From Eopsaltria australis (lineage: Eukaryota; Chordata; Aves; Passeriformes; Petroicidae): a stretch of 64,000 nucleotides of DNA. The translations under genes and the position numbers were made by a program. This document shows positions 9,901 through 21,900 of the stretch, in pieces. Location of the stretch: NCBI GenBank assembly GCA_034509425.1, contig JAVTVJ010000371.1, positions 124,001 through 188,000 of the forward strand. Reading direction: 5' to 3'. Within the stretch, counting starts at the first letter, position 1. Each line of letters starts with the position of its first letter. The notes under the pieces were generated by a model. It was not told the origin of the DNA and searched no databases. It saw only the letters and a program-made list of their open reading frames with translations.

Positions 9901-12900
9901 CTGTGCAGATCTCCCTTCTGATGAAATTGAGGTGCTTTGAAATAGCAGCTGTTGAAAGGGACCTGTTTCATTTTGTTGACGGAGTCAAGTCTAGACCCTG
10001 TGTGCATTGCTAGGAACTTGAGTAAGTCTCTCTGCACTTCATGACAAGAAGACAGAAGAGTGCCTCTGGGTCTTGCCCTTAGTTGTCTCCTGGAGGAGCC
10101 CTTCTCTCTCCACTCTGTAGGTGGATCTTAAGTACCTAGTTACGGGTCTGGGAGGGCCTTTATTGGATTAAAGCGGCTTCTATTAATATTTTTACAGATT
10201 TTGGCAATGAAGCAGTAAGGAAAAGAAAACAAACCCTGGTGTCCATGCATATCCCTGGTGCCTGGCCCAGTTCTGAGTTGGATCTTAAAGGACCTGTCCT
10301 AACAAAAGCGTTTTCCTTGTGTTGTTAATTTGTGCACTAGAAAAATACCCAAACCAATTATTACTCTCCTGAAGTACAAGCCTGAAGAGCTTTGGAGTGC
10401 TAGCATTTTCTGCTTCATTAGTGTAATGTTTCACAAATTATTCCAAGCAACACTTTGTTTAGCTGTCTTAGCTGCCAGTGTGCTGTACTACCTGCTTCAC
10501 ACAGTCTTCCACTTGGATCTGGAGGAAAGTGTTCAGTTGTCAGACTTCTCAGACTGTTCAGGTTCAAACTTGAGTAAAGGAATCCATCACATCACCAGGA
10601 AGGATGTGGTTTGGGGGAGCAAGAATATAATTCTTTTTGACTCACCAAAATTGCAGGCTTGTCCACTGAGAGCAGCAAGCTGCTGGGAATAAGCCCAATC
10701 TTCATCACTGGGAGCAGAGATCACCACCAGCCGCCTTCTCCATCGGAACCTGAAAAGAGTGTGGCCAGGCATGATCACAACATGTGACTTGAGTCCTCTC
10801 AGCATTTCTGTTGTCTGTAGGCTATGCCGTATCTCTAACAACTTATCCAAAGTAACAGCTGGGTGGGAAATCTTCCCAGTTCTGTCCATCACTGGGAGAG
10901 GATAAAGCTTGTTTTGAATTTACAGCTCCAGAATTTTCAAAGAAACACCTGCAGTGCTGCTGCTTCACCAAACAAACACTGCAAAGTTTACAATCTTTGA
11001 TCAAAGCCCCCTTCAGCAGTTACAGCAATGCTGAGAAGTGTATATTCAAGAGAGAAAGATTCCTGTGGAATTCCTCACTAAGCATTTAGCTTTTACGTCA
11101 TTCACCACTGCTGGAACTGCACAGTTATTCTGCAGTCCAAGGGCTGTCTGAGAATTAGGGTGTATCTTCATTTCAGACATAACTCATACTTCTGTGTAAA
11201 TAATCACTGACCTCTTTTTTCTTTCCTGCACCACGTTTGCTCAAAACACCTTTAACATGGCTTTAAATCTGAGCTTGCTTTTAAGTGTGTGGTTGTGTCA
11301 GCCTGTGGCTATATAAGGCATGCATGGGGCAGTAAGATAAATCTTGGAATCTTTCTTTAATAGAGACTGCACTATCTACCCTAGATTTTGCACAAGGATC
11401 TCCTTCCTTTCCTGTCAAGGAAAGGCAGTGCCATAAGGACACTTGAAATCTTTAAAAATTCTAACTCTATGGGGTTTTAATACTCTCTCAACAACTTGGT
11501 TTTTGAATATAGGTACTCCTCCACTTAACCTAAATAAATCAGATTTATAAGAATTTGCAAAGCTGCAGAGATATTTTTATAGCGGGAAATGATCTTTTAA
11601 ATGGATGCAGATGTTACTCTGTTATAATAATAGCCTGCTTTTCTGCTGTAGCATGTGAAGACCTCAAAATGAAGGCTAATGCAAAGGGTCAATTCTGCTT
11701 CACTTAAAAGAAGCTGAAGATGTGGTGGGACTTGCTCAGAGAAGAATTTGTTAGAAGAGCAGGGCATGCTGATGTCTTTACTTGTTGGTTGATACTGATT
11801 ATCTTTTTACAATTATAAAAGCAAATCCCTGAAAAGCAGACCTCCTTAATTTTCATCTTTCTCAGGAGGAACAGCAAAGAGATGTGAATGTGTGTGTACG
11901 GTTAAGTGAATAGGAATGAGAAGCATTAAGGATCACATATGTGATGTGTAGAAAAGGAGGGAGATTTTGTGTCATTATTCTGAAAATGGGGAACAAAATA
12001 ATCTTTGTGCCATTTTGTATAGAAAAGCACCTGGTTACCTATGAACAGTGAGTGAGAATGTAGTCATTGGATCATATTTTACCTAGGGAAAAACTGAGTC
12101 ACTTTAAGATATTTTTATATTTCTTTCTGTTTTTTTTTAAACATCTTCTTTGGAGTTACACAGAGCTGAAAAGTGTTGAAAGCCACTCAAGCTGTTTATT
12201 CCCCTGCCCCAGGAGCAGTTGGTGTGCTTATCTGGGACTACATCTTCAAAATGAATTCAGCTGGTCCTTCACAGCTGTTAGTTCACCAACACTAATGTAC
12301 AGATTTCTGCTTTATTTGTGACATCAGAAGCCATGGGCCAATACTCCTGACAAATCTGTCAGACCCTTCCCTAGGTGGATCCTTTCTTCCTCTTCTTCCT
12401 GTTTTGCATCCTGTTCTGATGCGTGAGCTCTGAGAGCAGCACAGCCAGCATCTAGGTCTTAGAAGGGGAACTCACCCCCAAACTCAAGGTTTTCTCCTCC
12501 TTCTACATGTGGCTTATAAGTGTTACTCAAGCTGCCTCTGGCTCTCATGGTCTCCTTTCACACCAGGCAGGTTTGTTAAGAACAGTATTTGCATTATTAT
12601 AACTGACCTCTGTAAGGAGTAACACCAGGGAGATGATGCCAGGGCTCTTGTTGGACAAACCTGGAATTAATTTTACTGGGAATCTGACCAGTTCATGTGG
12701 CTAGAGAACTTCACCCAATATTTAAAGCCTGATGCATCTTTCACAGACAACAAATGCATTCTGTGCTGCAGCAGTTCAGTTTATAGATGCAGCATTCTGC
12801 ATTTTTCGTGCCCAGTTTTCTAGTGTGTGTTTATTCCTAGGGCTGTTTCCAAGCAAAGAAGGATTTGGGGCCTGTCCCTTTCCAGTATACAAGCTCTTTC

Positions 12901-15900
12901 TTGTGCTGATCAGCTGTTTCCAAACTGTGGTTCCTCTTGGTGGTCTCAAGGATGAATCACTGGGACCTAAACAGGAGGTGGTGAGGTGGGTGGGGTGCAT
13001 CTTGTTAAAGGTTCTCTTTCTGTTGAAGTGGCCAGTGAATTTTAAAATGTTTATGAACCAATAACCTATTCATTTACTTTTTGCTCCTTTCCTCCTCAAT
13101 CTGTTATGCTGCCTCAGTTATTTTTAAAGCCACCTAGCATTAACAGTGAATGAACAGAATCCATTCCCATGGATTCTCATACTAGGTGAAGAGGATGCAG
13201 TTGTAACAGTGAAGGTCTAGAATGATGGGATAGCCCTATTATCCTGTGATAGTTGAGAGAGGGCTATAGCTGCACAGCTCTTCTATAGGTGTGAATGCCC
13301 ACAGTCCAGACACATTTATTGCCTGGAATTTAGGTCTCAAGGTAGAGTAATAACACAGCATATGGAGATTGCATAAACAAAATTGTCTTTCTGCAGAAGA
13401 TCTCCAACATTTTACAAAAGACATCTGCAAGACCTTTAATAATATGCGTGACTAATACTGGCAAAGAACAACTGTTATCTCAAGCAGGATAAGAAGGAAG
13501 TTAGAATTAATTACTGATCTGAACTACATGGAAGGGATTAGAATGGGATTAATGAGATTGGGATGGTTGATGATCAAAACACATAAACATTGTGCTTCGT
13601 ACATTCAAAACATTGAGCTAACATCTGTGAATTAATCCTTATTTGCTCTTCTAATGCAAATCTGTTTTATTATCTCCATGTCATGATGGAGAAACTGAGG
13701 TACTGAAAATCAGTGTCCAAGGAAGGTTTAGTTAGTCAGGAAACATGCTTCCTGACTTCCAGCATTCTGTACAAGACTGCATTCAACTCTGGCTGCATCC
13801 CTGTATTTGCTTAACATTGTAAATACTGAGAAATCTATATTTAAAAATCCCAGAAATAGTTACATGGGTATTTTTCTGGTACAATGATAATTAGTAGAAC
13901 TAGCAGCAGATAAGAACAGAAGGCGATACCTGGATAAGAAGCTCTCAAGGGATTGCTTCTTATCTTCTTTGCAGACAATGCCCTCTTTTTTCTGTCTTTC
14001 CATGTCTTTAATTCGTGATTGGAAGGTGTCAATCAAATCAAACACGGACTTCATTGCTATGGGTACTTCATAGTATTGCTGTTAAGGAAAAAAACCAAGA
14101 CAGGTAGATATGTAAGCATGCTCATATTAGCAGCCTTTCTGCATGTATCACAGGACTGCAGGATATTTAGAGATCCAAGTATTCTAATTTGCACACAGGC
14201 AACAAGGCCTAAAACAGATCAGAAACTGTGGAAAATATAATTATTTTTGCAGTCAGACTGCTCTTTGGAAGTGGCATATTTTCAGTATTTTCCCAATGTG
14301 ATAAGGCCAGGACATTGCAGTTATTATATTCTTTTGTAAGGCCATTCAGCTAGAGGATTGTCCTTATGCAATGTGCTGTCATCCGTTGAGCAGCCAAACT
14401 GTGTGTTTTAGAATGCCAGGTACTACATTAAAACCCTGTCAGCTGTGGGGAGGTCCTGTTCCTCACCATTCCAGCAGAAACATACAATTCCTGTCATCCC
14501 CCAAGTGCAGAAAATGAAGAGAGAGCACTACATAAGTTCTGAAAATTTTGCTTACTATTCTTTTACTTGTCCTCCAATGACCAGGTCCTGCATCAGTCTC
14601 TTATGTGCCTCACATTCAATCCTGTAGTGCAATTTCCTAAATTTTTCAATTTTTTTTCATATTTTTCCAATGTGTTTTCTTTCAAGACAGCAGAGTTCAA
14701 AGAGTTGAAAACCTTACCTTGACCTTCATGTCAGTGTCTGTCAGCACCATGAAGAAATCATTGTAGGTCATCCCATACTCTTTCCTCAACTCACTGATGA
14801 GCTGCTGGTCCACAAGATCTTCATCTTCTATCACTTTCATGGGCTTTTCATTATCTTAATGTGAGGCAAAGGAGAAATAAAAACAGTTGTGGAATCACAC
14901 AGCACTCTGCTTTTAATTTCACCTCAAAAGAAAGTGGAGAATTCATTTCTCAGAAGCTCTCTTCCTGCTGCATATTCAATGTATTACAAAACATCCATGT
15001 GGCACTATGAATTTTAACTTTTTATGTCCAGTTTTCCATTCCAATATTCTTTGAAAATCAGTCTATCCTAGGGCTCATGCACTTCAGTATTATCATTTGT
15101 ATGTTCTTTTGAAAAATCTTGCTTTTTCCTGGAAAGATCTTCTCATTTTTTTCCAATATGCTCATACATGTATATGCATGTACTAATAATTTCACCAGCT
15201 CCTGAAATGCAGCCACTTCTGTAATTGAAAATAGCATTTTGACAATGTGCACCATGTGCAAATGAAACAGCATAGGTGATTTGGGTCAGTAAAATATAGC
15301 TAGAACAGCTTGAGGTTGGTCAGGACACTAGAGTTGACCTTACCAGTCTTAAAAATTTACATGGGAGATTTAGTGACTACAAGAAATCAGAGACTGTTTA
15401 ACATGTCTGGAATGCTGCAGTGCTGGCAGCATGCCTCACTAGATACCCCACTTTGGCACTCCCTCCTCCTTTTGCTTGCTGATTCTAGCAGCCTGACACG
15501 CAAAAACTTAGTTTTGGTCATGACTAATCTCAACCAGTGTCACCAAGCTCTTTCATTCACTACTTCTAAATGCATTCGAAATTTCAAGTGAAAGGTCTTT
15601 TCTGTTGACTTTTCTGTTGTTGTCATTTGTATTTCAGTCCCAGCATGTGGCACTTCAAGTCGACCTCATCATGCTGGGTGCTCAAGCTTCTCACTACAGA
15701 AACATACAGTGTACAAAATGTTTCTTAGGAGCTTTTGCTGCCTCTAATGCTCATGGAGAGTGAGCCTTGAAGAGGCCATACAAGTAGGAAGGGTGGAGGA
15801 GAAAGGGAGGTAGAACAGAAAGATGTTTGTAATATTTATTTGTGTTATGTGTTTTTCTATAAAGCTCAGGATTTGGTGTTTTGGGCAAAACTATAACGTG

Positions 15901-18900
15901 AACTTCATGTAAGGGTTAACCTATACCCTTCTAAGTCTCCTGTTTTTCTTCAACAATTTAATTCCTCCTGTGAGAACTCACGCAGCTGTTATATACACTT
16001 GTGTGGTTTGGGGAAAGTTTGGATGTAGGTTAAGTTTGAAAGAGACTGAAAGAGTATGGTCTATGTCAGAGTGAATATCTGAATATTAGCCAGACTAGAG
16101 CTAAATATAATCCTAAACAGTCCACTGACAGGCAGATGGGTCTAGGTACACAAAAAGTGACCTGGAGTAACCTTGCCCTGATGTGGAAAATCCTGTACTG
16201 CTCCAGGTTTGTCAAAGAGGTGCACAAATGGACAGTCTGGCAGGATTTGTGATTCACTGTCATTCAGGGACACAAGGCTAGGTCCTCTGCTAGATCCTGT
16301 CCCTCAGAGTAGCAGAGGCACAGCTGGAAGCCAGAAACAAATCTGTGGTCTTCTGACCATTTGTATGCCAGATCTGAAACATGCTGCAGCTGGTCTGGTC
16401 CTGAGCTTTGTGTTCCATCACACATCTTTTCTCAAGGTTAGGTAAAACCAGATGAACTTCAAGGGGAAAGACGTGGTGGACTTATAAGCAAAATTAGAAG
16501 TTTTTATTCTATTTGCAGTATAGAGCTGTACAATATTTATATTTCCTTGGCTTCATCCAGCAAAGCATTCACAGTGGTGTTAACCTTTAGATGCAGACAG
16601 GAATAAGATAGTTCACATGATTCAAGAGTTACCTAAGCTTAAGTGCTTTGCTGGACTGCAACCTGAAGTCTTTGTCCAACCACTATTGTTACAAAAGGAC
16701 ACATTTTCACTGGCATTGGTGGGTATTTTCCCAGGACCTGAACACTGACAGCAGTTTCAAAGCTGCCTAAGAGAGATGGATGCCCAGTTTCAGCTTTCTA
16801 CATGGAAACCCTGTATGTAAAGAAGGTGGCACTAAATATGTCTAAATGAGCTACTTTGCAGGTCCTGCATAGTGTCAGATTTTGATGCGAGCTGGGGTGC
16901 TTTCTTCCTTTGTTGTCTGTATTGTGCCCATAAGATTGAAAGAAAGTATTAAAAGAAAACGAACCTAGCTGGAAGTGGTCAATTTTCATGCTGCTGTTGT
17001 TCATGGTGCCAAAAATGGTGATCACTGAGATCTTCCTCGTTGCCATCTTGCAAAAGCTCTCCAGATACTCGTCTCGCTGCTGTACGTACATGGTGTTGTC
17101 TGCCTTGGGGGTTGTAATCAGCTGGTTGGTGGCAGAGACAAAAGAGTTTGTTTAGTATAAGGAATGAAGCAGATGATTATTTTTCTGAAAGAGAACTAGT
17201 CACTGTCTGCAAACTGGGCTCTCTTTCCCATAAAGCTGTTATTTATTTGTGTTTGGAGTGTACCTGCATGCCCAGGCCTGACCCAAAGACATTCAGCCAG
17301 CCACAGGAAAACCTTCGGAAGCATGTACAGTTGGTTGCACCAGCTCCTCTGCTGCTTCTACCACAATGCTGGTAGCAGAAATACCACTATATTTTACAGA
17401 AAGCCATGTACTCTCCTTTTATCCCTTGCCCTGCCAGTCCCACCAGGTCTCCCTCACAGCCTTTGGTGGTGCTATGAATCTAGGATTTCCCCTACTCACT
17501 CAAAGTGGGAGCCCTGGGATCATGGCAGCCGCTCTGCCCTCATCCCATGGTCCAGGCAGGGCTCCCGTGGCCGTTTTGAGTCCTAAAGGGTGAGTACAAC
17601 TAGGGCTACATGAGTACATATGTAACTGATGGCCAGCTAAGAAGACCCTGAAAATTTGCTAATGCCACTGTGACCTCATCTGAAAATGACTCATTTTGCT
17701 TTTCTTTGTTCTAAGCCACTTTGATGTCTTATGGGACTTATACTTGCTCAAAGGCACAACTGTGGGTGAAAAGGAAGAGGAAAAATTACAACAACAAATG
17801 TATGAAAAGCTCTACATTTTACAGTATTTATTTCAAAGCCTTCTAAGGGTTGCAAAGATTTAATTTTTAAAAAGTTTAAAGTGCATGACTGATCCTTCAT
17901 CAGTGACTGAGATGAAAATATTCCAGGGAACGGGTGTATGTAACAACATTCAGTGGTCCTGTGCAGCAGTTTCCAGCAGAAGGTGCCTAGAAATGCTGCA
18001 GCTCCAGCAATGTAATCATTCTGACTGGCAGCAGTGAACTGCAATCAAGCACCTGCCACTGATCCCCCAAATACAAAGGGAGCTGGAATCTGGACTCAAA
18101 TTCTATGATTTAAGGTCACAAATAATCACCAAAATCCTTCAATTACAAATTTATGCTCTAATCTGTAACAGGAGTAATAATTTTCTGTCTGCCTTCTGAA
18201 GTTTGTGAGGCCTAAAGGCTAATTTTTACTGTACACTCTTTATAAATCCAGTTCATCAATGTAAAAACATTTCCAGGCTTATAAAATCTGCCTCTCCTTT
18301 ATGCAATGGCCCCTGGCATAGCTACAGCATTGGGATAAGAAGGTGAATGAGAGTGACAGACACAAAGAAGATTGGATTTCTGGGCTACAGCGTGAAACAC
18401 ATTGCTTTAAAATTGCATATAAAAATGCTTCAAATAAAAAAAAGAACATGAGAAGTATTGTAGACTGAGATGAAAAACAGACCATTGGTTTGTATTGTCT
18501 CCTCCTAGTTTTGGAGGTCATAAGCTGGAATGCAGAGTCAAGCCTGGATCTGATCCACTTCATCAAACCTTGTGGAACAAAGCAAACCTCCAATCAAAGC
18601 TTTGTGTCAGGTCTGTTTTAATCCAGGCAGTATCTATGCTGTCTCTATCAGTGTTTGCATCACAGAATCACAGGATGGTTTGGATGACAAGGGACCTTCA
18701 AGATCATCTTGTTCCAACCCTTCTGCCAGGGACAGGGACACCTTCCACTAGACCAGGTCATTCAAAGCCCCATCCAGCCTAGCCTTGGACACTTACAGGG
18801 ATGGAACATCCACAACTATCTCTCTCCCTCTTATTTATAAGCTCTCTTTAGGTATTGGAAGGCTCCTATAAGGTCTCCCTGAAGCCTTTTCTTCTCCAGG

Positions 18901-21900
18901 GTGAATAACCCCAACTCTTTCAGCCTATTTCCATAGGAGAGGTGCTCCCGTCCTCTGATCATCTTCCTGTTCCTTGTTTGCATGCATGCATGTGTGTGTG
19001 TGTGTGTGTGCATATGTGTTACATATAAACTGTCAGTTGGCATTTTATCCCCACAGAAATAAACAAAAACCCAAACTTACAAGGCCAACGTTTTTCAACA
19101 TTTTTAAGACTGCAATAAAAACCCCGCTATAGAGAGGTGAGGCTGTTGGACTCAAAGCCCATACATTTTTTTCAGTTTCTGCACCTGGGACCTATATTTG
19201 TCATTAATTGAACTTAACCCAGAATATACTTCAAAAATCCAGATGTTTGAAATTCCCACTGAAATCTGAAATTGTTAATGATGTACAACTTAAAAATCCA
19301 TGTCCCTCTCAAAAGATGTTTGAAAAAGGACTGAAACAATGCCCTTGGAAACCAGTCTGAAAGACAGAAGTACAGCAAAGCAATGGAGAACAACTTGGGT
19401 AGAGCCACTTCTGCAGCAATGTAGGCTAATACTCTAGAGGAGGAGTTTAAAGACTCATGAATGACAGTTAATTGTAAGGATTGTTCCCCTAAGGGAACTG
19501 AACAGTTTGATAGAAAGGGATGCAAATAGGCAGGTGTGTGGATTCAAAGAAGTTTGAGAAGTTCTTTGTTTTCCACATGTGCCATGCATGGCAATGAGAA
19601 AGTAGAGCTTTTACTAATAACACTGCTTTTACTAATAACCAAACCAAACCTACTCTTCAGGGAACTTCAGCGTAAGCTGGTTGAGGATGTTATTAGATCC
19701 TGGAAAATTGAAGTGCAGCATGGCATAATAATTTCTCTTCAGTGAGTTCTGGCTTGATAACCTGAGATTGTGCAACTCTTTTCTCAGAGATCCAGCTGTG
19801 AGGTGGCCTAGCATCAGCAGGTTCAAATTTCAGACAATCCTTTAAGTTGCCAGGACTGTGGTGGTGTTATGAATTAGCAGCCTGACATCTGTGAGCTTTA
19901 CTTTTGGCTCTTTTATTTTTGAATTTGTTTATATTTGTCCTGATACCACATAGACTTTTGGAAACCACAACATTGAGACCAAATTTCAAGGATCCCAGCT
20001 TCTGCATAGTTTCTCTCTCTGAGCTTTTGTTTTGGCTAAATATTAGTTAACAAGTAACTAATAGGCATTATTTGCAAAATTCAGTCCAGTTCAATTTTTT
20101 CAAATATATGGCTTTTTTCCACTTCAAATGCTAGCTCTGCACAGTCCCTACATCTTGAAGAATGGGGAGGGGGAGAAGAAAGTTCCTTTGTTTTCAGGCC
20201 CATGAATCATCAGCAGAATGATTCATTAAATTCCAATGGTTGAAATCTTAACTTGGCATCTTAGCTTGGCACCTTAGCTATTTGTACTGGAGTATGGAGC
20301 ATGGAAGTCAAAGGCCTTTGTCACAATGACTATTGGACAATAACTGTGAAACAGGCCAGCTTGCAGCAGGATAATTGCAAGAAACCAGCTCCCACAATAA
20401 TATTTTTAAAGAGCTGTTTTTCAAAGTGTACCCGTCAGGATATGTGTCATCTGCCAGAAAAAACATTTGTACTACAACTAAAACTGTTTCCTGTCCCAGG
20501 TGAAGTGGTTTTTATAAGAAGTTGGAAAAACATACAGTACTATAAAACCTGGGGACAAGTAACTCCAGACCGTGCGGAAGTTCTCAGGCTTGAAAACTTA
20601 CTGGAGTGTTACAGTTTAATACAAACAGCAGGAGAAAAAACCAAACCAAAATAAAGTTTTCACAGGATCTCTGAAGGTGTCTAGGAGATCTGAATGCCAA
20701 ATTCCCATCAGATCTTAATCCCAAATTCCCCATCCCTCAGGGCATCTGATCACAAGCCTTTGTGCATATCCTCAGTCAGACGTGCACTAGTATTGCCAAG
20801 CCACCTGGCTTGCCTCCAGCTTTAGGACACCAGCACCAGTATGAAGCAGGTGTGCCAGCTGGCAGGACATGCAGAGCACTGAAATGTGGTAATTTTGGCA
20901 AGTGCCCCAGGTGATGAATGGATGTAATCCACACTGGAACCTCATTTTATTGATCATAATGATACAGACCCTGACACCTACATATCCACTGGAAACAAGA
21001 TAATCTGATGGCTATATGGTGGCTCATGGAAGTGGCTGGGAAGAGGTTTTAGCCTAATCTCTGGATGACTGATATTTATACTGCAGGTAAGATTTCCAGT
21101 ATGAGGCTCTGAAACCTGTTGAAAATAATTTGAGTCTACAAATTTTACCTCTTAAGACAAAAGCACCAAAAACCAGTAATATAAATTTATAGTTCCACAT
21201 ATTCCTACTAGGAGGGAGATTTGACTTCATTTAGGTAATAAAATTCAGATGAATGAGTTACTTACTATAAGCCTCCTCTTGCCTTCAAAATATTCCAGGA
21301 GGTTAGTTGCTGATTTCCTGGGAGGCTGAAGGAAAGTCTTCTTGTTGGGCTTTGGAAAATCCTCATTCTCAGTCCTGCTTCCCTTCTTTTTCTTGCTGCG
21401 GTCTTTGTCCTGCTTGCTCTTTTTCTCAGCTTTGACCTTCTTGGACTGCTTCTCACTCTTCTGCTGCTTGTCAGGTCTGTCCTTCTTCTTCTTTTTCTCA
21501 GGTTTATCCATTCGTTCATGCTTCTTTGATTCTTTTCCCTTTTTTGGGGGAATATTTCCCGCTGCAAACTGTTCCTCCAGATGGGAGCTAGCAGGCTTGC
21601 TTGGGTCGTATTTATCTTCATACTCATTACTTAGTATCTTTTCTTGGGTCTTCTTTTTTGGTGGTTTAGTCTTAGTTGGTTTGTGTTGCCCGGGTGTGAC
21701 ATTCAGGTCCCTGTGGTTAAAGTCCTTTCTGTCAGTTCTGTTATCTTTAAATCTACCCGCATTTGCCTTTGTATAGTGCACTGAGGGAGCTGTTGGGACT
21801 TCTGTGAAAGTGTCATAGTGGGCAGCCTTGTTTGGTTTCCGTGTGGCTGCCAATTGTTTCTCTTGGTGGCCACGCTGCCGGTCCCTGCGGTTTGCTTTCC

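Larger units (their letters stand above)
17122..21265 (-). other. CCDC80: CCDC80 intron 2
   Basis: The largest CCDC80 intron here, from gtaagt to ccaaccag. It holds a MIR-like fragment near 18150-18250, a CR1 fragment (18657-18967), a TG microsatellite and a minus-strand AATAAA at 20951-20946 that could end a short transcript. A 117-codon plus-strand frame at 20301-20654 shows no family features. Confidence 0.8.

Noticed and set aside
20301..20654. 117-codon plus-strand frame in CCDC80 intron 2
   Set aside because: No family resemblance, no splice partners; chance frame.
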